The position numbers were made by a program, and so were the translations under genes. Below the pieces are notes generated by a model. The model saw only the letters and a list, made by a program, of their open reading frames with translations. It was not told the origin of the DNA and did not search any database. A stretch of 64,000 bases of DNA from Tahibacter amnicola. Its GTDB lineage: Bacteria > Pseudomonadota > Gammaproteobacteria > Xanthomonadales > Rhodanobacteraceae. Location of the stretch: assembly GCF_025398735.1 (NCBI RefSeq), contig NZ_CP104694.1, forward strand, positions 1,637,001 to 1,701,000. The letters run 5' to 3'. This document shows, piece after piece, positions 1 through 9,233 of this stretch. Positions within the stretch are counted from its first letter, which is position 1. Each line of letters begins with the position of its first letter.

Positions 1-2
1 CG

Positions 3-3000
3 GCGGCGGCCACGGTCGCGCCTGCAACGCCCGAGCCGGTCGACGCCGGTTCCTTTGCGGCCGTCACGCCGGAGCTGGGCCTGGCGCCGCTGGAAGAACC
101 CACGGCCGCGGAAGTGGCCGAAGCCCAGGCCGCGTTTGCCGACATGGGCCTGTTGTCCGACGCCGAAGCCGATGCCCTGATCCAGACCTCGCCGGTCGAC
201 GAACCGTCGGCGTTTGAAGCGCCGCGGGAGATCGAGCGGGCGATCGCCGAGACCCCGGTCGAGGCGGAGGCTGCCTTTGTCGACGAGGAGCTGGCCTTTG
301 AGCTGGATCGCGATTTCGGCACCGACAGCGTCGCGCTCACCGAGCCCACGCCGGCGGCGGAAGCGCCGGCCGAGGAGCTGGCGTTTGAGGACCTGGCATT
401 CCTGGGCGGTGACGAGGCGATCTCGGGTCTTACCGAGCCTGCTGCGGAACCCGTAGCGGAAGACGTAGCGGCATTTGGCGACAGCGATGCGCTGGCCCAG
501 GCACTGGCTTTCACCGAGCCGCCGGCCGGCGAAACGTCGGTTGTGTTGTCGGACGAATCCGCTTTTGGCGATGCAGACGTCGCCGCCACCGACGGGCTCA
601 GCCTGGTCGAGGAGGGCGCGTTCGGTGATGCGGCAGCGGCGCCGTCGGATGACGCGCTGACACTGGCCTCGGATGACGAAAACCTCTTCTCGTCGCGCGA
701 GCAGGCGGAGTTCGAAGCCTTGCTGGCCGCGGGGCTGGGCGAAGACCTGGCGCTTTCGGATTCGCCGGCGAGTCCGGCCCAGGAAGAACCGGCCTTTGCG
801 CTCTCTGACGACGCCCTTGCACTGATTGGCGACGTGCCGACTGCGGAGTCGGAAGGCGTGACGCCGACGGATGTCGAGCTCGACGCACTCCTGGCGTTCG
901 AGGCGCAGGCCGAAGCGGAAGCGGCCGCACGGCTTGCGGCAGAGGCCGAAGCGGCGCGCGCGGAAGCCGAGACACTGGCGCGGCAGGAAGCGGAACGCGG
1001 CCTGGCCGAGGCGGCCGAACGCGCTTCGCGTGAAGCCGAGGCGGCGCGGCGCGAGGCGGAAGACGCCGCGCAGCGCCACGCACAGGAGCTGGCTGCACAA
1101 GCTGCGGCGCAAGCGGCCGAGGATGCGCGCATCGCGGCGGAAGCCGAGGCTGCGGCGCAGGCAGAAGCCGCGCGTCTGCAGGCCGAAGCCGAAGCAGCGG
1201 CCGCCGCCGAGACGACGCAGATGACGGCAGTGGCAAATCCTGCCGACGTCGTGTTGCCGCCAATCGCCGAAGACACCCAGCCGGACGGCAAGCTCGACCT
1301 GCCTGACATGGACGAAGACCTGCTTGAGATCTTCGTGCAGGAAGGCACGGATATCCTCGATCACTCGGACGCGCTGGTCGCCCGGCTGCGCGAAGCGCCG
1401 CACGATCGCGAGATCGTCACTGGCATGCAGCGTGACCTGCATACGCTAAAGGGCGGCGCGCGCATGGCGGGCCTTGCGCCCATCGGCGACCTCGCCCACT
1501 CCATGGAATCGTTGCTCGAGGCCATCAGCGAAGGCCGTCGCTCGATGGACCGCAGCACGGTGGAATCCTTCGAGCGGGGGTACGACCGCCTGCACGCCCT
1601 GGTACAGCGCATTGCCAAGCGACAGGCCATCGCGATGCCCGAACACGCGATCGCCCGCTTCGAGGCGCTCGTCTCCGGTGACCTCGCGGCGGAACTGGCT
1701 GCGGCTGCGCCGGTGGATCAGGCCGTTGCCGCGGAACCCGAAGCGCCGGTAGCCGACGAACCGGCCGCCGCAGAAGTGCCGGCCGCCAAGCCGCAGAAGC
1801 CGGCGCCGCGTGGCCCGGTGTTCGAGGACGACGAACCGCGCGCGCCGCAGGAAATGATCCGCGTCCGGTCTGACCTCCTCGACTCGCTCGTCAACTACGC
1901 CGGCGAGGTGTCGATCTACCGCTCGCGTCTGGAGCAGCAGGTCACCACCTTCCGCTTCAACCTGGTCGAATTCGAACAGACCGTCGCCCGTCTGCGTGAA
2001 CAGCTGCGCAAGCTGGAAATGGAAACCGAAGCGCAGATCATCGCGCGCTACCAGCGCGAGCACCACGAACCGGGCCAGACTGTATTTGATCCGCTCGAAC
2101 TGGACCGCTTCTCGCAGCTGCAGCAGCTCTCGCGTGCACTGGGTGAATCGGTATCGGACTTGGTGTCGATTCAGAACCTCCTGGACGACCTGACCCGCCA
2201 GTCGGAAACGCTGTTGCTACAGCAGTCGCGTGTGAGTTCGGACCTGCAGGAAGGTCTGATGCGCACGCGAATGGTGCCATTCGATTCGCTGGTGCCGTCG
2301 CTGCGTCGCACCGTGCGACAGGCGGCTCAGGAAATCGGCAAGCGCGCCCAGCTGAAGGTGGAAGGTGCGCAGGGCGAAATGGACCGCAACCTGCTCGAGC
2401 GCATGAAGGCGCCCTTCGAGCACATGCTGCGCAACGCGCTTGCCCACGGCATCGAGGGGCCGGAAGAGCGCCAGCGCAACAACAAGAATCCGGAAGGCAC
2501 GGTCACGATCCAGGTGAGCCGCGAAGCGACGGAAGTGGTGCTGCGCGTGCTCGACGACGGCCGTGGCATGGATCGCAATGCCATCCGCAAGAAGGCGATC
2601 GAGCGCGGCCTGCTCAACGCCGACGCCCAGCTGTCCGACCGCGATCTTTACGCCTTCATCCTGGAAACCGGCTTCTCCACTGCCGAGCAGGTTACCCAGC
2701 TCGCGGGCCGTGGTGTCGGCATGGACGTGGTGCACAACGAGATCAAGCAGCTCGGCGGTACGCTGACCATCGATTCCGAGCGTGGCAAGGGTTCGGTCTT
2801 CACCATCCGGTTGCCCTTCACCCTCGCGGTGACGCAGGCCATTCTGGTGCGGCTGGGCGAGGCCACCTACGCCATTCCGATGTCGTCGGTGCAGGGCGTG
2901 GTGCGTATCGGCCGCGAAGACCTCGACCGTCGCATGGCGACGATCAACCCGATCTACACCTACGCCGGCGAAGAATTCCACATCTACGAACTGGCACAGC

Positions 3001-3707
3001 TGCTCAATGTGCCGATGCCGCGCAACACCGACGACACGCAGGTGCCGCTCCTGATGACGCGCACCGGCGACCAGCGTGCCGCGGTGCGTATCGATGGCGT
3101 GGTGGGTTCGCGCGAAGTCGTGGTGAAGTCGGTCGGACCGCAGATCAGTTCGGTGCCGGGTATCTTCGGCGCCACCATCATGGGCGATGGCTCGGTGGTG
3201 ATGATTCTCGATCTGGCACCCCTGGTCCGCCGTTTCGTCGCGCTGCGTGCGGCGAGCGTGGAAGCGGGCGTGGACATCGAGACCCTGGTGCCGGTACCGG
3301 TGGCGCCGCCGGTCGAGGAACGCCGCCAGCCGCTGGTGATGGTCGTCGACGATTCGATCACGATGCGCAAGGTCACCACGCGCGTGCTCGAACGCAACGA
3401 TATGGACGTCATCACGGCAAAGGACGGCCTGGACGCGGTAGAAAAGCTGCAGGACAAGGTTCCGGACCTGATGCTGCTCGATATCGAGATGCCGCGCATG
3501 GACGGTTACGAGCTGGCGACGTACATGAAGAACGATCCGCGCCTGAAGCTGGTGCCGATCATCATGATCACGTCGCGTACCGGCGAGAAACACCGCCAGC
3601 GCGCCATGGAAATCGGCGTCGAGCGGTACCTTGGCAAGCCGTACCAGGAAGTCGACCTGCTGCGTAATGTGCAAGAAACCTTGAGGTTGAGCCGTGCCCA
3701 CCCATGA
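3..3707 (+). CDS. chpA: ChpA/PilL-like hybrid chemotaxis histidine kinase (3' part; 5' end outside window)
   Basis: CheA-type kinase of a Pil-Chp system that controls type IV pilus twitching. The frame is open to the left edge, so the N-terminus is missing. The first ~1.2 kb codes for an acidic Ala/Glu-rich linker with a coiled-coil-like Ala/Glu/Arg stretch. Then come an Hpt domain (HTLKGGAR; phospho-accepting His codon 1440-1442), a CheA dimerisation region, an HATPase domain (N-box RNALAHG near 2430, DDGRGMD, GRGVGMDVV), a CheW-like domain, and a C-terminal receiver (VVDD near 3346; phospho-Asp in LLDIEMP, codon 3480-3482; Lys in GKPY). Hpt plus kinase plus receiver in one chain is the ChpA/PilL layout. 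The next two genes are cheB- and cheW-like and overlap or follow closely, which supports one operon. Further Hpt domains probably lie upstream of the window. Confidence 0.93.
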   Translation, partial: AAATVAPATPEPVDAGSFAAVTPELGLAPLEEPTAAEVAEAQAAFADMGLLSDAEADALIQTSPVDEPSAFEAPREIERAIAETPVEAEAAFVDEELAFELDRDFGTDSVALTEPTPAAEAPAEELAFEDLAFLGGDEAISGLTEPAAEPVAEDVAAFGDSDALAQALAFTEPPAGETSVVLSDESAFGDADVAATDGLSLVEEGAFGDAAAAPSDDALTLASDDENLFSSREQAEFEALLAAGLGEDLALSDSPASPAQEEPAFALSDDALALIGDVPTAESEGVTPTDVELDALLAFEAQAEAEAAARLAAEAEAARAEAETLARQEAERGLAEAAERASREAEAARREAEDAAQRHAQELAAQAAAQAAEDARIAAEAEAAAQAEAARLQAEAEAAAAAETTQMTAVANPADVVLPPIAEDTQPDGKLDLPDMDEDLLEIFVQEGTDILDHSDALVARLREAPHDREIVTGMQRDLHTLKGGARMAGLAPIGDLAHSMESLLEAISEGRRSMDRSTVESFERGYDRLHALVQRIAKRQAIAMPEHAIARFEALVSGDLAAELAAAAPVDQAVAAEPEAPVADEPAAAEVPAAKPQKPAPRGPVFEDDEPRAPQEMIRVRSDLLDSLVNYAGEVSIYRSRLEQQVTTFRFNLVEFEQTVARLREQLRKLEMETEAQIIARYQREHHEPGQTVFDPLELDRFSQLQQLSRALGESVSDLVSIQNLLDDLTRQSETLLLQQSRVSSDLQEGLMRTRMVPFDSLVPSLRRTVRQAAQEIGKRAQLKVEGAQGEMDRNLLERMKAPFEHMLRNALAHGIEGPEERQRNNKNPEGTVTIQVSREATEVVLRVLDDGRGMDRNAIRKKAIERGLLNADAQLSDRDLYAFILETGFSTAEQVTQLAGRGVGMDVVHNEIKQLGGTLTIDSERGKGSVFTIRLPFTLAVTQAILVRLGEATYAIPMSSVQGVVRIGREDLDRRMATINPIYTYAGEEFHIYELAQLLNVPMPRNTDDTQVPLLMTRTGDQRAAVRIDGVVGSREVVVKSVGPQISSVPGIFGATIMGDGSVVMILDLAPLVRRFVALRAASVEAGVDIETLVPVPVAPPVEERRQPLVMVVDDSITMRKVTTRVLERNDMDVITAKDGLDAVEKLQDKVPDLMLLDIEMPRMDGYELATYMKNDPRLKLVPIIMITSRTGEKHRQRAMEIGVERYLGKPYQEVDLLRNVQETLRLSRAHP

Positions 3708-6054
3708 CGTCATCGATGAACCCGTAAGCGTTGCGCTGCTCTACCAGACCAGCCAGCTTGAAGGGCATCTGAAAGAAGCGCTCAACGAGCTGGGCGCCAG
3801 CGTCGTCTACGAGGCGCTGACCGCCGAGATGGACCGCGACGCGCTGGAGGGTTCCGGCGCGCACGTGGTGATCGTCAACCTCGATCCGGAAATCGAAGCG
3901 CACCTGGACGAGGTGTACGACCTGCTCGACGACGACCGCTACAACGTTGTCTTCAACGATGCGCAGGTCTCCTCGGGCCTGTCCGGCTGGGAGCAGGCGC
4001 GCTGGTCGCGCCACCTTGCCGCGAAAATCATGGGTCGCCCCGAAGTGGCAGATCCGCCGCGTCCCGCCGGTGCGGAGGCGCCGCCGTCGCCCGCGCAGAA
4101 GATCGCGAAGAACATTCCGGATGCACCGGCCAAGGCTGCGCCGACCAACGTCTTCCAGACCGACGTGGCCTCGCTGGCGATGTTCCCCCACGACAGTGCC
4201 ATGCAGGACGCGCTCGGCGCGCTGTTTGGCGACCAGCCGGCGGCGACGCCCGCGAAACCGGCCGCGTCACACTCCACGGCGGATGCGCTGCGCGACAGCA
4301 CGACGGCACCCGCGTCGGATTTCGGCTTCGACCTGGATTCCCTTCTCGGCGATATCCCGACGTCCGCCGTCAATTCGCGCACGGATACGACCGCGTCCGA
4401 CGCATCGTCCATGGCCTTCGACATTGATTTCGGCGACGCGGTAACGCCGGCGGAAACGGTCCCCGTCTCGTCGATGGAAAACCTTCCGCCCGCCGAAGAC
4501 TTTGAGTTCAACCTCGACACCTCCAGCAGGGGCACGGGCACCGCGGCGCCCGGTCTGGCATTTGAGGAAAACTTCGATTTTGATCTTGGCGCCACGCCGG
4601 CCGAACCCGCGCGCAAACCGACGGCGCCGGCAGCCACGCCGGACTTCGGCCTGGACACGGATTTCGGAACTGACGCCTTCGGCGGCCTCGACGTGCCCGC
4701 CGCGCCGCCGGCGCGACCCGCAGCGGCGCCACCGGCCGACGAGTTCAATTTTGCAGCTGACCTGGACGCGCTTTTCGGAACGCCCGCCACTCCGGCACCG
4801 GAGCCCGCAAAGCCGGCGGCGCAGGCCGCCACGGCGGATCTGGGCGACATCGATTTCGATGCGATGTTCGGCCAGACCGCGGCGCCGTCCCGGGCGTCCG
4901 ACGAGGTGGCGGAGCTTTCCAGCGGCCTTCCCGGGTCGCGTGACCTGCCGTCGTCCGATGACTTCCCGGATTTCACCGGATTCGGCAGCGATTTTCCGCC
5001 GGTCGAGGAAAAGCCCGCTGCGGTGGCGCCGCAGGCGCCCAAGCCCGCGGAATCCAAGCCCGCGGAATCCAAGGCCAAGCCCTCCATGAACTGGTCGCTG
5101 GAACCCCTCGCCGAGGTGGACGAAACCGCGGCTGAGGCGGCGCCGGCACCGGCTGCGAAGACAGACGAGAAATTTACGGTCGAAAAAGTATCCGCCGAGG
5201 ATTTCCTGGCGGGCGGAAACTGGTCGTTGGAAGAACTCCACGAGGAATCCGACTCACCGGCAGCGGCACCCGCCCCGGCGAGCAAGGATTTCGGCATCGA
5301 GAAGGTCGCGGCCGAGGAATACCTCGCCCCGGAAGGTGGCGACGAGTCCAAGTTTGATTTCAGTTCGTCGCTGAACCTCGACCTGGTGCCGATCGAAGAA
5401 GCGGTTGCCCCGCAGCAGCGTGAAGAAGCGGTGGCCGAACACCGCCTTGACGCTCCCGCGACGCCCTTGCGTCCCAAGGGCGCCGGCGTCAAGCGCGTCA
5501 TCGTACTGGGCGCGTCCATCGGTGGCCCGGAGGCGGTTCGCGAATACCTTTCCGGCTTCCCGGCCCGGTTCCCGGCGCTGTTCATCCTGGCCCAGCACAT
5601 GGGCGCGGAGTTCCTGGAGCTGATGGCTGCGCAACTGGCCAAGGCGACGCCGCTGACGGTCCGTAGTCCGAGCCACGGCGAGCGCGTCGGTCACGGCGAG
5701 GTCGTCGTGGTGCCGACCACACACCGGTTGCTGGTGGATGCCGAGGGCGTCGTCCAGCTGGCGCACCTGCCCGAAGCGTCACCGTACAGCCCGTCGATCG
5801 ACCTCGTCCTGCGCGATGTCGCCGACCGCTTCGGCAACGCGGCGACCGCGATTGTCTTCTCCGGAATGGCGCATGACGCCATTGACGGCAGCCGCTACCT
5901 CGCCTCGAAAGGCGGCAAGGTCTGGGTGCAGGATCCGGATACCTGTGTCATCAGTTCGATGGTCGATGGCGCCAAAGAGGCCGGCGTCGTCAGCTTTGTC
6001 GGTGCGCCGGCCGAGTTGACCAAGCAAACCATTGCCGAAGTCTCCAAGGCCTGA
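3694..6054 (+). CDS. chpB: ChpB-like chemotaxis methylesterase with pseudo-receiver and long Ala/Pro spacer
   Basis: Protein-glutamate methylesterase predicted to demethylate the MCP of the Pil-Chp system. The C-terminal ~185 residues are a CheB esterase: GASIGG (Ser608), AQHMG (His635) and SGMAHDAIDG (Asp728) fit the Ser-His-Asp triad. The first ~110 residues look receiver-like (VALLYQTS, VVIVNLD) but lack a clear acidic pair and phospho-Asp context, so probably no phosphorylation. Between lies ~480 residues of Ala/Pro-rich spacer with repeated short acidic-aromatic motifs such as FGFDLD, FDFDLG and DIDFDAMF, and two NWSLE motifs. The GTG start at 3694 overlaps chpA by 14 bp, implying translational coupling. 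At 786 residues it is about twice the size of a normal CheB. Confidence 0.88.
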   Translation: MPTHDVIDEPVSVALLYQTSQLEGHLKEALNELGASVVYEALTAEMDRDALEGSGAHVVIVNLDPEIEAHLDEVYDLLDDDRYNVVFNDAQVSSGLSGWEQARWSRHLAAKIMGRPEVADPPRPAGAEAPPSPAQKIAKNIPDAPAKAAPTNVFQTDVASLAMFPHDSAMQDALGALFGDQPAATPAKPAASHSTADALRDSTTAPASDFGFDLDSLLGDIPTSAVNSRTDTTASDASSMAFDIDFGDAVTPAETVPVSSMENLPPAEDFEFNLDTSSRGTGTAAPGLAFEENFDFDLGATPAEPARKPTAPAATPDFGLDTDFGTDAFGGLDVPAAPPARPAAAPPADEFNFAADLDALFGTPATPAPEPAKPAAQAATADLGDIDFDAMFGQTAAPSRASDEVAELSSGLPGSRDLPSSDDFPDFTGFGSDFPPVEEKPAAVAPQAPKPAESKPAESKAKPSMNWSLEPLAEVDETAAEAAPAPAAKTDEKFTVEKVSAEDFLAGGNWSLEELHEESDSPAAAPAPASKDFGIEKVAAEEYLAPEGGDESKFDFSSSLNLDLVPIEEAVAPQQREEAVAEHRLDAPATPLRPKGAGVKRVIVLGASIGGPEAVREYLSGFPARFPALFILAQHMGAEFLELMAAQLAKATPLTVRSPSHGERVGHGEVVVVPTTHRLLVDAEGVVQLAHLPEASPYSPSIDLVLRDVADRFGNAATAIVFSGMAHDAIDGSRYLASKGGKVWVQDPDTCVISSMVDGAKEAGVVSFVGAPAELTKQTIAEVSKA

Positions 6055-6064
6055 CGGAGCATTC

Positions 6065-6526
6065 ATGGAAACTCCCCGCGAAATTCGAGGCGTACTGATC
6101 CCGATCACCAACGGGCGCGTGCTGCTGCCCAACGCCACGGTCGCCGAGGTCATCACCTTTGCCAACCTCGAGAAGATTCCGAATGCCCCGGAATGGCTGC
6201 TGGGACGCCTGTCCTGGCGTGGCTGGCGCCTGCCGCTGTTCTCGTTCGCCATCCTTTCCGGCATGACCCATGAAGAGGGCTCCACCGGCGCCCGCGTTGC
6301 GGTGCTCAAGGCCCTGGGCGGTCACGCGAAGATGCCCTTCATCGCCATGCTGACACAGGGCTTCCCGCGCCTGACCACGGTCAGCCCGGAGCTTCTCATT
6401 CCAACGGGCGATGAGCATCACCACCCGACGGGGGTGAGGGCGCAGGTGCTGGTGCGCGATGACCAGGCGGTCATTCCTGACCTCAACCAGATCGAGGCGA
6501 TGATGGCGCAGGCGCTGGCGGCCTGA
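6065..6526 (+). CDS. chpC: ChpC-like CheW-domain protein
   Basis: CheW-like adaptor of 153 residues (ETPREIRGVLIPITNGRVLL; LSWRGWRLPLFSF). CheW proteins couple chemoreceptors to the CheA kinase. As the last gene of the Pil-Chp cluster it best matches ChpC. ATG 6065 is preferred over a TTG at 6032 because GGAG lies just upstream and the gap after chpB is then 10 bp. No terminator with a U-tract follows. Confidence 0.85.
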   Translation: METPREIRGVLIPITNGRVLLPNATVAEVITFANLEKIPNAPEWLLGRLSWRGWRLPLFSFAILSGMTHEEGSTGARVAVLKALGGHAKMPFIAMLTQGFPRLTTVSPELLIPTGDEHHHPTGVRAQVLVRDDQAVIPDLNQIEAMMAQALAA

Positions 6527-6836
6527 CGGCGTGCTTTGGCGGTCGCCGTCGATGCCCAACATCGCCAGGCGCACAGGCGCATTGGTGTATCTGAAGCGTC
6601 AAAATGCCAAAGCGTTACGACATACCCCCACAACCCCGCCAAACACAGGCTTCGCCAGCGTTTGACCGCCCCCTTGACTCAAGGGGGCTCCAAAGAAGCT
6701 GATCGCTACGCTCCCTGTAGCCCGGGTTAACCCGCAGGGTTCACCCGGGGTGAACGCGCGTCGATGCCGGAGATGCGCGGCGTGGCCCGGGCGATGCGCA
6801 ATTCGCGCTCATCTATCTACTCGATAGATAGCGATA
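6527..6836. other. Intergenic region with three stem-loops, no gene seen
   Basis: This gap lies between convergent chpC and rsmE. It holds a perfect hairpin (GCCCCCTTG/CAAGGGGGC, 6668-6688), a REP-like palindrome at 6721-6749 and an AT-rich hairpin (CTATCTA/TAGATAG, 6813-6831) just beyond the rsmE stop. None has a good U-tract on either strand. I see no supported coding sequence. Confidence 0.6.
6717..6750. repeat. REP-like palindromic element (GTAGCCCGGG type)
   Basis: CCCGGGT (6721-6727) pairs with ACCCGGG (6743-6749). Nested AACCC (6729-6733) pairs with GGGTT (6737-6741) around a GCA loop, with one T/C mismatch. The leading TGTAGCCCGGG followed by a mirrored ACCCGGG resembles dispersed intergenic palindromes I recall from several proteobacteria; that parallel is from memory. 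Only one copy is visible here. Confidence 0.4.
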
Positions 6837-7577
6837 TCACCCACCAAGATCGCCTGCAATCGCCTGCAGCGCCGCAAGGGCCGCAATACCTGCCGTCTCC
6901 GTGCGCAGGATGCGTGGGCCCAGTCGCAGACCCTTGAATCCAGCATTGCGCAGGATAGCTTCGTCCTGGTCGGAGAAGCCGCCTTCTGGGCCAACGGTGA
7001 GGATCGCGCCGTGGGGGAGGGAGGTGATTGATGCGAGGGACTGGTCGCCTTCCGGCAGCAGCGCGTAGCGTGCGGCGGGGTCGGCGCCGAGCTGTCCGGC
7101 CCAGGCAGCGAGCTTGATCGGCGGCGTCACCTGGGGCAGGCGGTTGCGGCCGCATTGCTCGCAGGCCGAGGCAATGACCTGGTGCCAGTGTGACAGACGC
7201 CGCTCGGCGCGCTCCTCGTCCAGGCGGACCTCGGTTCGCTCCGTGACGACGGGAATGATCCGGCTGACGCCGAGCTCAGTGGCCTTCTGCAGGATCCAGT
7301 CCATCTTTTCGCCGCGCGCGACGCCCTGGGCCAGGGTCAACTGCAGCGGGGACTCGCGGTCGGCGGCGCGTGCTTCCAGCACCTGCGCGGTGACCGACCG
7401 CTTGGCCAGCGACGCCAGGCGCGCCGTGAACTCGCCACCATCGCCGTTGAACAGGACCAGCGGATGGCCGGCCTCGAGCCGAAGCACACGTGCCAAGTGT
7501 TCGCCCGCCTGCTCCGGCAGGTGGACGATGTCGCCGTCCGACAATGGCTGCGGCACGTAGATTCGAGGAATGCGCAT
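6837..7577 (-). CDS. rsmE: 16S rRNA (uracil-1498-N3)-methyltransferase RsmE
   Basis: SAM-dependent SPOUT-class enzyme that methylates U1498 of 16S rRNA. The 246-residue length is normal. It starts MRIPRIYV with a PUA-like N-terminal domain and ends in the trefoil-knot SAM site (ILTVGPEGGFSDQDE, then LRLGPRILRTETA). ATG at 7577 is the family start; the frame is open further upstream but that part has no family character. It is divergent from the sensor kinase gene (152 bp apart) and convergent with chpC. Confidence 0.95.
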   Translation of the reverse strand: MRIPRIYVPQPLSDGDIVHLPEQAGEHLARVLRLEAGHPLVLFNGDGGEFTARLASLAKRSVTAQVLEARAADRESPLQLTLAQGVARGEKMDWILQKATELGVSRIIPVVTERTEVRLDEERAERRLSHWHQVIASACEQCGRNRLPQVTPPIKLAAWAGQLGADPAARYALLPEGDQSLASITSLPHGAILTVGPEGGFSDQDEAILRNAGFKGLRLGPRILRTETAGIAALAALQAIAGDLGG

Positions 7578-7729
7578 AGTGCAGTCGTAGCAGGTTGGCA
7601 GGCCATTGTCGTCAATGGAATGCACCGCCCGCAACGCGCCGGACAGTTCCTGCCGGGCCCGGTTTCGCGTTTGCGCCGGCGTTCGTGACAGACTCAGGCT
7701 TCCGACTCTCCGGCGGTACCTCGAACGCA

Positions 7730-9079
7730 ATGCGCTTCTTCTCCCTGGAAGGCAAGCTCACCCTCGCACTGTTCGTCGCCATTGGTGTCGCGGCAGCCCT
7801 GGCGCTGGTGATCGACAGCCTGATCGGCCGGCCATGGCTGAGTTTCGCGGTGACGCTCGTGGTTGGCACATTGCTCGCGCCGCTGTACGCGCGCGGCCTC
7901 ACCAGTACGGTCGCCAGCTTGTTCCGCACGCTCGCCGGTAGTGTCACCAGCTTCAAGGACGGCGATTTCAACTTCTCGATTGCGGCGGAACGGCGCGACG
8001 AACTGGGTGATCTCGTCCGGGCGCACAACGACCTCGGTCGCGTACTGCGCGAGGAGCGGCAGGGGCTGTTCCAGCGCGAACTGCTGCTCGATACCGTCGT
8101 TCAGAACACGCCGACGGCGATCGTGCTGACCGAGCCGCATGGCCATGTCGTCTACGCCAATGTCGCGGCGCGGCAGCTGCTCAACAGCGGGCGCCGCCTG
8201 CAGGGGCTGGATTTTGCCAAGGTCGTATCCGAATGCCCGGCGGCGTTCGGGCAGGCCGTCAGGGACGGCGGCGACACCCTGTTTACCGTGCCGATCGATG
8301 GCGAGGAAGAAACCTTCCATTTTTCCCAGCGCAGCTTCAACTTGCAGGGGCGCCAGCACTGCATGTACCTGATCAAGCGCATGACGCGCGAGATCAGTCG
8401 GCAGGAAGTGGCGACGTGGAAAAAAGTAATTCGTGTAATAAGCCACGAATTGAATAATTCATTGGCGCCGATGTCGTCACTGGCCCATTCCGGCCGTCTG
8501 CTGGCGCAGAAGGGCGATCTGGCGCGCCTGGCGCCGGTCTTCGACACGATCGAGGATCGCACCCGTCACCTTCACCTTTTCATCCGCGGCTATGCCGAGT
8601 TCGCCAAGCTGCCGCAGCCACGCGCCGCGCGCGTGCCCTGGGCGCCGCTGCTGGAAGCCATCGCCAGCCAGTTTCCCGGCGTGGCGATCGGCGACCCGCC
8701 AGCGATCGCGGCCTGGTTTGATCGCGCCCAGGTCGAGCAGGTGCTGATCAACCTGATCAAGAATGCGCACGAATCCGGCAGTGCGGTCGAGGACATCCGA
8801 CTGGATGTGTCCCAGTCGGAAACCGAGACCCGCATCGACGTGCGGGACCGCGGTACCGGCATGAGCGAGGCGGTCCTGGCCAGCGCCCTGTTGCCGTTCT
8901 ACTCGACCAAGCGCAGCGGGACCGGCCTTGGATTGGCGCTGGCGCGCGAGATCGCCGAGGCGCATGGCGGTCGGATCATCCTGGCCAATCGCGACCATGG
9001 CGGGCTCAAGGTCACTCTGGTGTTGCCGCGCCCCCTCGGTGCCGACGCGACCGTGACACCGGCCACGCCAGGAGCGTGA
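7730..9079 (+). CDS. Orphan membrane sensor histidine kinase (NtrY-like, PAS domain)
   Basis: Sensor kinase of 449 residues. Two N-terminal membrane helices (about residues 10-30 and 35-55) are followed by a HAMP-like segment, a PAS domain (DTVVQNTPTAIVLTEP) and an H-box (VISHELNNSLAPM, His239). The HATPase domain shows an N-box (LINLIKNAHESG), DRGTGM and GTGLGLALA. The architecture resembles NtrY-type kinases. No response regulator gene is adjacent, so its partner is unknown. ATG 7730 is chosen because it begins right before the first membrane helix; upstream codons in frame look non-coding. The H-box is encoded by an unusually AT-rich patch (about 8418-8463). Confidence 0.88.
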   Translation: MRFFSLEGKLTLALFVAIGVAAALALVIDSLIGRPWLSFAVTLVVGTLLAPLYARGLTSTVASLFRTLAGSVTSFKDGDFNFSIAAERRDELGDLVRAHNDLGRVLREERQGLFQRELLLDTVVQNTPTAIVLTEPHGHVVYANVAARQLLNSGRRLQGLDFAKVVSECPAAFGQAVRDGGDTLFTVPIDGEEETFHFSQRSFNLQGRQHCMYLIKRMTREISRQEVATWKKVIRVISHELNNSLAPMSSLAHSGRLLAQKGDLARLAPVFDTIEDRTRHLHLFIRGYAEFAKLPQPRAARVPWAPLLEAIASQFPGVAIGDPPAIAAWFDRAQVEQVLINLIKNAHESGSAVEDIRLDVSQSETETRIDVRDRGTGMSEAVLASALLPFYSTKRSGTGLGLALAREIAEAHGGRIILANRDHGGLKVTLVLPRPLGADATVTPATPGA

Positions 9080-9201
9080 CGTCGCCGACGGCAGGGCAGC
9101 GCCGGCCCGTGCAGGATGCGCCCAGCCACGCCGGACGTGGGCCGACTGTCCGGAACTGCCGGGCCGCAGCCCCCCGCGGTGTGTTCGGACGTTCCCTTGC
9201 T

Positions 9202-9222
9202 ATGATCGGGCTCGTCGGAGGA
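9202..9222 (+). promoter_or_regulatory. Possible -10 element and ribosome binding site of the Ser/Thr kinase gene
   Basis: TATGAT at 9202-9207 matches a sigma-70 -10 box in five of six positions, but no good -35 box is visible. GGAGGA at 9217-9222 is a strong ribosome binding site 11 nt before ATG 9234 and fixes that start. Confidence 0.4.
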
Positions 9223-9233
9223 AGCGGTTCACC

